Below, in pieces: positions 29,337-37,628 of a stretch of 64,000 nucleotides of DNA. Position 1 is the first letter of the stretch, and each line of letters starts with the position of its first letter. The position numbers and the translations under genes were made by a program. The stretch covers positions 18,541-82,540 of the forward strand of contig CAUACA010000007.1 of assembly GCA_958427355.1 (NCBI GenBank). The letters run 5' to 3'. A model generated the notes under the pieces. That model made no database searches, was not told the DNA's origin, and saw only the letters and a program-made list of their open reading frames with translations. Origin of the DNA: an uncultured Collinsella sp. (GTDB taxonomy: Bacteria > Actinomycetota > Coriobacteriia > Coriobacteriales > Coriobacteriaceae).

Positions 29337-30128
29337 CTAAATATCCCCTCGGTTCTCAAAATCCGATTCCCAGTAATTAAATCCGCGCAGGTAGGCGGTC
29401 TTGTCATAACACAGGCAGTACTTAGAGACCGCCGTGAGTTCGGCCGCGCCCGGCGGCACCATATCGCGCACCAGCTGCGGACAAAACTCCGTAAACTTGA
29501 CCTCCATCACCAGCTTGTCGGGCTCCAGGACCGGCAACGCGGGCAGCGTCGCGTCAAAGATATCGAAGCTTCCCACCGCGGCACGCACGTTCATGTCAAA
29601 CGTAATGCGCACGGTGCCCTCATCCATCACCCACGGCTCGCGCTCGTAGTCCACGATGGTCCGCGGGCGCATCATGTTGCAGATGCACTCGATGTAGAAC
29701 TCGCGACAGAGCGGATAGGTGCTCCTCAGCAAAAAGCCGTAGTCGCCAGCCAAAATCTGCTCAAACTCGCCGCGCGTAAGCGGCGCGTCCTCCTTGTAGA
29801 TCCAGCTGCCGTACTTCTTTTTGCGCTCAAGCTTAATCACCTTGTCGCTGCCGTTATAGATGCGCACGCGATACTTTTTGCGCATGAGAATGCCGGCGTC
29901 TTTTTCCTCGTAGGCCGAGTTGCAGTAGTCGTCAAAATACAGGCTGCGAATGGTGTAACCACCCGCCCGCGCATGCTTGTCCAGTTTAAAAACCGGCGCC
30001 ATGCGACAGGCAAGCGCGGAGTGCTCGCCCTCGTTAATGAGATATTTGAGCTCGTGGCGGTAACGCTCCTGCGTGGTACGTACAGGCGGAGCCGCCAAGC
30101 GCTCAAGCAGCGCGCTAGCCCTCCTCAT
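29337..30128 (-). CDS. VTC-domain polyphosphate polymerase
   Basis: A 263-residue stand-alone VTC catalytic domain (triphosphate-tunnel fold). The tunnel residues appear as YRHELKYLI near 24, SLYFDD near 63, KKYRVRIYNG near 85, KLERKKKYG near 97 and LVMEVKFTE near 205, giving the expected charged strands. VTC proteins polymerise ATP gamma-phosphate into polyphosphate. There are no membrane segments, so it needs a partner, plausibly the following DUF4956 protein. The ATG overlaps the end of the CotH gene by 14 bases. Confidence 0.87.
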   Translation of the reverse strand: MRRASALLERLAAPPVRTTQERYRHELKYLINEGEHSALACRMAPVFKLDKHARAGGYTIRSLYFDDYCNSAYEEKDAGILMRKKYRVRIYNGSDKVIKLERKKKYGSWIYKEDAPLTRGEFEQILAGDYGFLLRSTYPLCREFYIECICNMMRPRTIVDYEREPWVMDEGTVRITFDMNVRAAVGSFDIFDATLPALPVLEPDKLVMEVKFTEFCPQLVRDMVPPGAAELTAVSKYCLCYDKTAYLRGFNYWESDFENRGDI

Positions 30129-31884
30129 ACGTGTCCTCCACGACCTTGCCGCCGTCTTGCACGTAAAAACACTTCATGCCGTAGTGCTTGCCGTCGTCGG
30201 TCACATAGTAGTCAAACGCATCTTGCCTATAACCGTCGGAGTTGGTGGCACGCACGCGCACAAAATACTGGCCGGCATCGGGCGCATCGCAGGTCACCTC
30301 GGGAAGCAGCACGTCCTCGGCCTTAAAGACCACGTCGCTTATGGCATAGTCGCGCGCAAGCTCTACGGTGTAGCGAATGTCGCGCGCCTCAAAGTCGTAG
30401 GACGCATCCCAGTTAATGCGCAGCTTACCGTTATCGATCTGCGGCACGCCGATGTAGAACGGCATGGGCTTTTTAAAACTCTCGCGAAAGCTCTTGTAGT
30501 TCTCCTCGATCTCGGAGGGAATCGCCACGGCGATCTGCTCGTATTGGTCCTTGGTGACAGGCAGATGGTCGATATCGGGCGAAGCAAAGACCAGGGATTC
30601 AGTCACCTCGCGGTAGTGCTTGATCATCTTGCTCAGGCGTGCCTCGGTCATATACGAGCGCAGGTCTTTGACGGCGCGGTCGAGCTCGCTGCGAAACGAT
30701 TTGCTGCGCAGCGCACGATTGAACAGTACGTTGCCCCAGTAGTTGCTTGCGCCGCGCTCCCAGCTCGCATAGTCCGAGAACCCCGTAAGAGACAGCTCCA
30801 GCTTACGCAGCATGCCGTCGTTATCCCAATCTAAAAAGTACCAGGTATTTGAGTTGAGCGGGCTGTACAGATAGCAGTTACGGTTCTGCGTATCACAGTT
30901 GCCCGTCAGAATCTGAAACGCCAGCCAATAGACCAGATTCTCGGTATCAAAGTAGGTATCGAGCACATCATCGATCTTTTGTGATTCGTCGTTGAGCGCA
31001 TCGAGCATCTCGATGAGCTTGGTGTGGTCCGAATCGCCCTTAATCTCGAGCATGCCCTCAAAGTTTGCCTGGTTGTAGTCGGGATCGTCGGCAAGCTTAA
31101 TGGTGTCCTCGTAGCGATGGAAATCGAAGTTGTTCACCTTGTACAGATGCCCGTTCTTATCCAGGCCATGTGCCTTAAGCGCCGTCTTGTTGAGCTGCTC
31201 CACCTGCGTAAACAGGCCGTAGTCCTCAAAGGTGTCGTTGGACTTTTCGGTCTGGTCGCACACCCACAGATGCACAAACTGCGTACGCAGGCCCATCATC
31301 TGGGGTATCCCGCGGATAAGGTCATAGGCCATCTTGTTGCGAAAACGCATACCCTCGCCCATGTGCTTGTTGAGCGCAATCGCGCGCTGTTGGCGCCAGG
31401 TACCCTTGCCCTTTTTGAGCTCCACCTTGTAATTCTTTTGCGAGTTGTTGCTCGATGTCTGACCGCGCACCTGCACGGTGGCATTGGGCGCTTCCTCGCC
31501 ATAGCCAACCTCGCCGGCCACCGGGCCGTCTTCGTCGCCCGGCTGCAGCAGGCCCATAACCTGATAGCGCGTCACGCCCATATCGGCATAGTCATACACC
31601 GAGTACGTGTTGATCTCAGCCCAGCTGTGGTCGGTGTTCTCGGAGCTGTTGCCGCGTGAGACCGTCAAGTACATGGTCACAATACCCGAGTCATCGTAGA
31701 CCTCGTACAGCTCGTCTTTATCGCGTAGGTGCTTGGTACCGTCCGAGGACTCGGCCTTTTTAATCTTGTCCTGCTTTTTAACCTTTTTAGTCGAGGATTC
31801 GTCCTGAGACGAACAGCCCGTAAGCAACAGCGCGCCGGCAGCCGCCTCGATCAGGCAGCGGCGAGACATCAACTTATCGATCAT
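30115..31884 (-). CDS. CotH-kinase-family lipoprotein
   Basis: About 589 residues with a lipobox (ALLLTGC, lipidated cysteine near residue 24) and a lysine-rich linker. The CotH domain follows: NYKVELKKGKGTW near 140, RFRNKMAYDLIRG, then the kinase motifs GNCDTQNRNCYLY and WYFLDWDNDGM near 350-375. CotH proteins are atypical secretory kinases; the substrate here is unknown. A fibronectin-III-like domain occupies the C-terminal 100 residues. Codons continue upstream to 32040, but ATG 31884 has GGGAGG 5 bases before it and gives a perfect lipoprotein start. It overlaps pelG by 11 bases. Confidence 0.87.
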   Translation of the reverse strand: MIDKLMSRRCLIEAAAGALLLTGCSSQDESSTKKVKKQDKIKKAESSDGTKHLRDKDELYEVYDDSGIVTMYLTVSRGNSSENTDHSWAEINTYSVYDYADMGVTRYQVMGLLQPGDEDGPVAGEVGYGEEAPNATVQVRGQTSSNNSQKNYKVELKKGKGTWRQQRAIALNKHMGEGMRFRNKMAYDLIRGIPQMMGLRTQFVHLWVCDQTEKSNDTFEDYGLFTQVEQLNKTALKAHGLDKNGHLYKVNNFDFHRYEDTIKLADDPDYNQANFEGMLEIKGDSDHTKLIEMLDALNDESQKIDDVLDTYFDTENLVYWLAFQILTGNCDTQNRNCYLYSPLNSNTWYFLDWDNDGMLRKLELSLTGFSDYASWERGASNYWGNVLFNRALRSKSFRSELDRAVKDLRSYMTEARLSKMIKHYREVTESLVFASPDIDHLPVTKDQYEQIAVAIPSEIEENYKSFRESFKKPMPFYIGVPQIDNGKLRINWDASYDFEARDIRYTVELARDYAISDVVFKAEDVLLPEVTCDAPDAGQYFVRVRATNSDGYRQDAFDYYVTDDGKHYGMKCFYVQDGGKVVEDTYEEG

Positions 31885-33418
31885 CAGAACCTCCCCAATG
31901 TTTTTGGTACAGGCGGACCACCATACGTTCAAACGCACTGCGCGGCTCACCGCCCGCGCGCTTGTCCTCGTAGCATTGCTCAACACGGTCGAGCACCCGG
32001 CCAAGTTCGGTAAAACAGCCCGTCTTGTCGGTCGCCACAATGGGCTGCTGGCTCAGGATACGATACGGCAAGTTGGCGGTATAGGTATCGAGCCGCAGCA
32101 GCGCCACGATAAAAAACACCGCCGCACCCAACAAAAAGCCAAAGCCGTAAAACTGCTGCGGCAAAAGCAACGACACGGCAGTCGCCAGCCCGGCCACACC
32201 GGCAAACAACCCCGAGGCCAGCACGGCCCCCTTGTAGTCGGTAAAGTACAGCAAGATAAGCATCACCGTATTGCCCACGGCATACAGGCCATAGCCCACG
32301 CACAGCGTGCGAAAATACCCGTGCATAAGGTTGTTAAAGCCCAACGGTAAGGCCGACAGTACCGTGGTCTCGAGCGAGATGACCGCCGCGGTCACAAACA
32401 ACTGTTTGAGCGCGCAAAAGCGCAGTTCGCTGTTAAGCGTGGAGAGCATCTCCTCCTCGACCACCACAATATCGCCTACCACGCCGCCGTCATTGAACAG
32501 GCTGTAATAGTCGCGGTAGCGCGGATAGAAGTTGACCTCGACCGAGACCACAAAGTTGACGGTCGTGACCAGGATCGTCAAAAACGCAATGAGCGCCGGC
32601 ACATCGTAGTAGGGCGCACCATAAAACAAGCCCTTGACCTGCACGCCAATGGGACCGGCCCAAATAATCACCAGGTGCGCAAAGAGTCCCAGATTGGTTA
32701 ACAGACCCGTGAGCGCCAGCGGCATAAACTGATCGAGCCACTGCAAAAAGGGCCAGGGGCTGCGGTCGCTCTGAGGAAAATACCGGTACAGCAGCACCAC
32801 GTCCCAGGCGAGCATGACGCCGTAGCCCAGAGCAATTGACGCCAACAGGCCCTCGACCGGCGGCAGCCCCAGCGCCAGCGCGGCCAGGGCGCACAGGCAC
32901 GCCACGCCAATGGCAGCCGCAAAGCTGCACAGGATGCCGCGGTAATCCTTGATGGCCGTGAGGTAACTCATGCCGCTCCAGTTGACGATCATAATGTTGA
33001 ACAGCCACAGGCACAGCAGCCCCTGCAGCAGCGTGGCGCCCGAGAACAGCAAAAAGACGCCGTAGAGCACCGTGCCCGCAACGAGCATGACAGCATTGGA
33101 GCCCCAAAACGAGGGCAGAATCTCGTCCTCGCGCTCGGCAAACAACATGTCGGCCAAAAAGCGCGTGACCGGCATAGAGAAAAAGCTCGTGAGCAAAAGT
33201 GAGGCCAGCAGTGTGTAGGTCACCATGCACACCAGCAGATCCTGGTTGGCACGGCCCACACCCCACAGACCGCACAGCACCAAGATACCCACCTGGAGCA
33301 GCACGCCCAACAGCATGGGACCCGTGCACACAATGCCGGCGTAGCCGTAAGCACGCATCGTGGCAAACAGGCCCTTGCGCCTAAACAGGCGCTTGAGCTC
33401 AAAACCAATTCCGGCCAT
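31874..33418 (-). CDS. pelG: PelG-like exopolysaccharide transporter
   Basis: A 514-residue multi-pass protein of the MATE/MOP superfamily with about twelve hydrophobic segments. It starts MAGIGFELKRLFRRKG, the family-typical PelG opening. With PelD, PelE and PelF it forms the inner-membrane synthase-transport complex and moves the polymer across the membrane. The C-terminal 60 residues are charged and cytosolic. Start and stop touch neighbours closely (3 bases after pelF, overlap with the CotH gene). Confidence 0.88.
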   Translation of the reverse strand: MAGIGFELKRLFRRKGLFATMRAYGYAGIVCTGPMLLGVLLQVGILVLCGLWGVGRANQDLLVCMVTYTLLASLLLTSFFSMPVTRFLADMLFAEREDEILPSFWGSNAVMLVAGTVLYGVFLLFSGATLLQGLLCLWLFNIMIVNWSGMSYLTAIKDYRGILCSFAAAIGVACLCALAALALGLPPVEGLLASIALGYGVMLAWDVVLLYRYFPQSDRSPWPFLQWLDQFMPLALTGLLTNLGLFAHLVIIWAGPIGVQVKGLFYGAPYYDVPALIAFLTILVTTVNFVVSVEVNFYPRYRDYYSLFNDGGVVGDIVVVEEEMLSTLNSELRFCALKQLFVTAAVISLETTVLSALPLGFNNLMHGYFRTLCVGYGLYAVGNTVMLILLYFTDYKGAVLASGLFAGVAGLATAVSLLLPQQFYGFGFLLGAAVFFIVALLRLDTYTANLPYRILSQQPIVATDKTGCFTELGRVLDRVEQCYEDKRAGGEPRSAFERMVVRLYQKHWGGSDDR

Positions 33419-33421
33419 CGG

Positions 33422-34849
33422 CTACTCCCCCTCTCTGGGCAGGTTAAACGCACACGCCGTCTCGTCGTACAGCGCGCGATAGTTGGCGAGCATCTGCTCG
33501 TGCAAAAAGTACGTGGCAACGCGACGCTGCCCGCGCTCCCCCATCTCAATGCGACGGGCGCGGCTCACGCACATGCGCTCCATGGCATCAGCCAAGCCCT
33601 TACGATACATGGGCGGCGTCACAAAACCCGCCACGCCAAAGTCGTCGCCCGGGGCGCCTTCGAGCAGCTCACGGCAGCAGCCCACCTCGGTCGTCACGCA
33701 GGGACGACACGCGGCGAGCGACTCCAGCACGCTGAGCGGCTGACCTTCGGAGATGCTAGTCAAAATGGTAAAGTCGAGCTTTTCCATGTACTCGACCACG
33801 TTGACGCGACCGGTAAAGATCAGGTCGTGCACGCCCAGGGTGTCGACGAGCGCATGGCACTCGGCGCCGTACTCTTCGTCGTCCACGCCGCCCATAATGT
33901 GCAGGCGCACCTTGGGCAGGCGCTCGTGCAGCTCAAAGAAGGCGTAGATCATAGTCTTGACGTCCTTGATGGGAGCCAGGCGCACCACCGCGCCAATGTC
34001 CACCCAGCCGTCATCGGGCTTTAAGGGGATATCCTTAAAGCGGTCGAACTGGATGCCGTTGGGGATGACCAGGCATTTGTCCGCATCGCAGCCCATATCG
34101 ATCTGCGTCTTGCGGGCGTTATGGAACAAACTGGTCACGCGGAAGGCGCGGCGATAGATCTCCTCCGAAAGCAGGTAGAAAAAGCGAATCCAGCGGTCCT
34201 TAAACGACGGCACCACCCAGTCGGCGCGAATGATCTCTTCCTCGCGCTCACGGGTATAGATACCGTGCTCGGTGAGCAGCACCGGCGCATGCTGAACGCT
34301 TGAGCCCAGGCAGGCGAGCAGGCCGCCGTAGCCGGTCGAGATGGCGTGGTACACATCGGCCACCGGCACCTCGCTGCCCAGCAGGTAGAGCACAGGCAGC
34401 AGCATGGAGCGCATGGTATGGAATGCGTCGGCAAAGGGCGTGTAAGGGTACTCGGCCAGGCACACGTCGCGAAAGATATCCATAAACGTGCGGCTCTGCA
34501 AAAACGAGAGCGGATGCACGCGGCGGCGCTGAAAGATATCGAACAGAACGTCCCAATCCGGATTGGAGAGCGGCACCAGGCGGCGTAGTGCCTCGCGCTC
34601 GCGGTCGTTAAAACTGGCTTCGTGCTGTTCGCCCGAAAGCCGCAGGGCATCGTCTAGGAACACCTCGTGCACCTCGACCACGTTGCCGGGCAGCTCGTAG
34701 ACAAACTTGCCGCGGTCGGCAGCATGCGCGCCGATCACCCACAGCACAAACTCGTGCTCGGGCATGGCCTGGATATAGCCATGCATCCAGGTAGATACGC
34801 CACCGTGCACATAGGGGTAGCAACCCTCGAGTACCAAGCAGATTCTCAT
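33422..34849 (-). CDS. pelF: PelF-like glycosyltransferase (GT4)
   Basis: A 475-residue GT4 enzyme opening MRICLVLEGCYPYVHGGVSTW, the PelF-type N terminus. A GT-B C-terminal domain holds VRLAPIKDVKTMIYAF and the donor-binding E-x7-E region LTSISEGQPLSVLESLAAC near 370. In the studied pathway PelF polymerises N-acetyl amino sugars from UDP-linked donors in the cytosol. It overlaps the DUF2194 gene by 4 bases. The assignment rests on both sequence style and the full cluster context. Confidence 0.9.
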   Translation of the reverse strand: MRICLVLEGCYPYVHGGVSTWMHGYIQAMPEHEFVLWVIGAHAADRGKFVYELPGNVVEVHEVFLDDALRLSGEQHEASFNDREREALRRLVPLSNPDWDVLFDIFQRRRVHPLSFLQSRTFMDIFRDVCLAEYPYTPFADAFHTMRSMLLPVLYLLGSEVPVADVYHAISTGYGGLLACLGSSVQHAPVLLTEHGIYTREREEEIIRADWVVPSFKDRWIRFFYLLSEEIYRRAFRVTSLFHNARKTQIDMGCDADKCLVIPNGIQFDRFKDIPLKPDDGWVDIGAVVRLAPIKDVKTMIYAFFELHERLPKVRLHIMGGVDDEEYGAECHALVDTLGVHDLIFTGRVNVVEYMEKLDFTILTSISEGQPLSVLESLAACRPCVTTEVGCCRELLEGAPGDDFGVAGFVTPPMYRKGLADAMERMCVSRARRIEMGERGQRRVATYFLHEQMLANYRALYDETACAFNLPREGE

Positions 34850-36726
34850 CTGTCGCCACCCTCCTTGCGCTCGATCGTCACGGTCTTATCATTTGCCTTG
34901 AGCAGATACAGATTGCCCGTAAGGTGCGTCAGTTCGCCACCCGTCACCGCACCCGGCTCGCCATTATTGGCGCGGAACATGAGCCACGCCTCGTCGTGGA
35001 AATTACCCAGGCTGAGCGTCCAGGCATCTGCACTTGCATCCACGCTTACCGTAACCGACGAAAAGCGTTGGATGGCACCGGAGCACTCCGACGCCGTCTG
35101 GTGCCGCAGGTCGGGCGCAGATTTGGTAAGCCACTCCAGGTAGTCGACCAGGCCGCCCTTGTAGACTTCCCAGCCCTCCTTGGCGCCGCGATCGGGATCG
35201 AGCAGGTCGTCCGGGTGCATAAAGTGCGTACTCACGTAGTGCATGTTGAGCTCGGACACGGCAGCCAGGCGCATATAGGAATCGTCGACCATGCCGCCCG
35301 AGACAATGCGTGGCTGCTCCACAATGCCATCGCTCGCCACGCCAAACTCCTGCACGTACGGCAGGTCGGTGCCATCCTCAAAATACGTACTGGCGATGGT
35401 CTTAATGCGCGGAACGTCGGTGCCGATGAGCTTGCGCGCGCGGGCCGAAAGGATGTTTGACGGCGGCACGTAGACCGAGCCGTGCGCGTTGGGCAGCACC
35501 TCGTCCTGAAAGGCGATAAGTTCGTTAAGCGAAGCGACGAGCGTCTCTTTGTTCTTCCAGGTCTTGTAGACGTACAACGTACCATAGTCGGTGTCCCAGA
35601 GCGCAAGCGGCTGATGGTTGTAGCCGTGAAAGCCCAGCTCGCCGCCCATCTGCAGCAGCATGCCGCCAAAGTAGCGGAACTGCGTGGTATCGGCCTGTCG
35701 CGCGGGCTCGGTCTGGTTGACCGCGTCCTCATAGTTTTCGATCATCACGCCGGTATAGCGAATGCCGTATTTTTGCGCGAGCTTTTGCAGATCGGGCCAC
35801 CAGACCTTGGTGTAAAAATCGGCAATGGAAAGGCCGTAGTCACGCTTGATATAAGTACCATCGCCCGAGGGCACGGGGCTAGGAAAGTCGTCCAAATAGA
35901 ACACGGCGCTGTTGATGACCGGATAGGCCGTGGCATCACCCAGCAGGCTGATCGCCGCGGCGTAAAAACCGCGCATGACCTTGTCATAGATACCGATATT
36001 GCACACCACGGTGCGCCCGCTACCGCAGTCATTAGACCAAATGAGCGGGGCGCCCGCATCGCCGGTCTTAGCCCACTCACGCGCCGTCTCGCGCAGCGAA
36101 ACCGAAAGCGACGAATCGAAGGGATCCGAGAACTCGTAGCGCTCTCCCCCGCCCAACATAAAGTCCTCGCTCGGAACGATACTTTCGGCTGTCGCATAGT
36201 CATATCCGGCCGATTCGATCCCAAGCTTGGAAGCAATAGCCTGCAGGCAGTTCGAGTTATCTGGCGTCATGCCCAGCATGAGTGAGCCGCCCGCACTCAC
36301 CCAACTCATCAGATCGGTCAGATGCGTACCCAGTCCGTCAAGCGAGGGCATAAGCACAATCACACGATCAAACGACGTGAGCGATGGGATCGCGTCCGCA
36401 CCGTCGGTGGCAATATCAACATCGCGATGGGCGATCTTCATGTCCAGCAAAATCTGGTCGAACTGGTCTTTAACGTCGTCGACGCTATCTTGGTCCGAGT
36501 CGGTAATGACCAGGCACGTGGGCTTTTGGCCAAAGATTGCCGAGGAGGCCGGCACTGCATCGTTGGCGGCAAGCATCCCCAGCTTATGCTGGCCCGCGCT
36601 GTACTGCACGCCGGCACGCTCCACCAGCAACACGGCGGCCATGGCAATAAAGACCGCCCACACCACGAGGAGTCCCATCCAACGAAAGCGGCCTGCACGG
36701 TCGCGGATATGTTGCGCCACGCTCAT
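34846..36726 (-). CDS. DUF2194 PelA-like polysaccharide deacetylase
   Basis: A 626-residue protein with one N-terminal membrane anchor (GLLVVWAVFIAMAAVLLVE). An extracellular flavodoxin-like/glutamine-amidotransferase-like domain follows (to about 230), then a CE4-like deacetylase barrel with the metal-binding pairs YLDDFPSP near 282 and GFHGYNH near 365. Gram-positive Pel clusters replace the large PelA with such a deacetylase, which would partly de-N-acetylate the polymer outside the cell. Start ATG 36726 overlaps the pelE stop (ATGA) after GGAGGAGG; the upstream codons to 36750 belong to that overlap. Confidence 0.85.
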   Translation of the reverse strand: MSVAQHIRDRAGRFRWMGLLVVWAVFIAMAAVLLVERAGVQYSAGQHKLGMLAANDAVPASSAIFGQKPTCLVITDSDQDSVDDVKDQFDQILLDMKIAHRDVDIATDGADAIPSLTSFDRVIVLMPSLDGLGTHLTDLMSWVSAGGSLMLGMTPDNSNCLQAIASKLGIESAGYDYATAESIVPSEDFMLGGGERYEFSDPFDSSLSVSLRETAREWAKTGDAGAPLIWSNDCGSGRTVVCNIGIYDKVMRGFYAAAISLLGDATAYPVINSAVFYLDDFPSPVPSGDGTYIKRDYGLSIADFYTKVWWPDLQKLAQKYGIRYTGVMIENYEDAVNQTEPARQADTTQFRYFGGMLLQMGGELGFHGYNHQPLALWDTDYGTLYVYKTWKNKETLVASLNELIAFQDEVLPNAHGSVYVPPSNILSARARKLIGTDVPRIKTIASTYFEDGTDLPYVQEFGVASDGIVEQPRIVSGGMVDDSYMRLAAVSELNMHYVSTHFMHPDDLLDPDRGAKEGWEVYKGGLVDYLEWLTKSAPDLRHQTASECSGAIQRFSSVTVSVDASADAWTLSLGNFHDEAWLMFRANNGEPGAVTGGELTHLTGNLYLLKANDKTVTIERKEGGDR

Positions 36727-37628
36727 CGGACCTCCTCCCCGTCGCGCCAAAACGCCAACTTTTCGCGGTTGTCGGCGCTCAAATACACATGTTGCTTGTC
36801 AATCGCATCGATCACACGGTGGACCTCGTCACCGTCGCGGCGCATCACGGCCAGGCGCAGGCAAAGCATCCAAACCTCCTGCTCCTCGGGCACGTCGAGT
36901 ACCAGCTGGTTGGTCACGGCCTGCGCCTCGTCGATCTGTCCGACATCGGCCAGCGCCGTCGCATATCGAATGCGCAGCTCAAGGGTATCCTCGCGCTCGC
37001 AGCGACGCGCAAGCAGGCGCGCGTACTGTTGGCGCTGAATCTGAGCCACGCGCCCCTCAGCCAAGCCCGAGCACAAGTATTCACCAAGAAAATCGCAGTA
37101 TTCGTTGAGGTTTTGCGCGCTCGGGTCCGTCTTAAAGGCACGCTCCAGCTGCTGCAGTTTAAGGTCGGACTCCTTGGAGATCTGCGCCACCGCCGTCGCG
37201 GCATAGTGCGCCACCTCAACGTCGTCGTTAAGCTTAGCCGCCTGCAGCTGCGCCAGGTACGCGTCGGGCTCCTCGGTGAGCATGGAGAGCATTAGTCGGC
37301 GCCGGTATGCCGGGTCGTTGACGATGAGCGCCTCCTCGAGCGGCACTACGCCTGCATCGGCGTCACGGTCGTGCACCAGGATGCTGCGATGTAGGTCGTC
37401 GTTGAAGCGCAGCGACTCCAGCGCAGACTCTTTCAGCCCCTCGCCAAACACCGCGCTGCGGGCCGATAGCAGAACCACCAGCAACGGGCCCCACAGCGGC
37501 ACCAGCACTATCACAGCCAACATGTGCCCGCGCACCGGCAGCAGGCCCAGCTTCATGAGCGTCCACAGCATCAGGCAAACCAGCGCATGAATCAGCAGCA
37601 AGACGGCAGCAACGACAAGCGAGATCAA
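36723..37628 (-). CDS. pelE: PelE-like TPR membrane protein
   Basis: A 301-residue protein. Two N-terminal membrane helices (SLVVAAVLLLIHALVCLMLW and LAVIVLVPLWGPLLVVLL) are followed by helical tetratricopeptide-like repeats from about residue 100. PelE is the scaffold linking the c-di-GMP receptor PelD to PelF/PelG. Sequence conservation is low in this family, so the call depends on architecture and position between pelD and the deacetylase gene. It overlaps both neighbours by 4 bases. Confidence 0.8.
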   Translation of the reverse strand: MISLVVAAVLLLIHALVCLMLWTLMKLGLLPVRGHMLAVIVLVPLWGPLLVVLLSARSAVFGEGLKESALESLRFNDDLHRSILVHDRDADAGVVPLEEALIVNDPAYRRRLMLSMLTEEPDAYLAQLQAAKLNDDVEVAHYAATAVAQISKESDLKLQQLERAFKTDPSAQNLNEYCDFLGEYLCSGLAEGRVAQIQRQQYARLLARRCEREDTLELRIRYATALADVGQIDEAQAVTNQLVLDVPEEQEVWMLCLRLAVMRRDGDEVHRVIDAIDKQHVYLSADNREKLAFWRDGEEVR

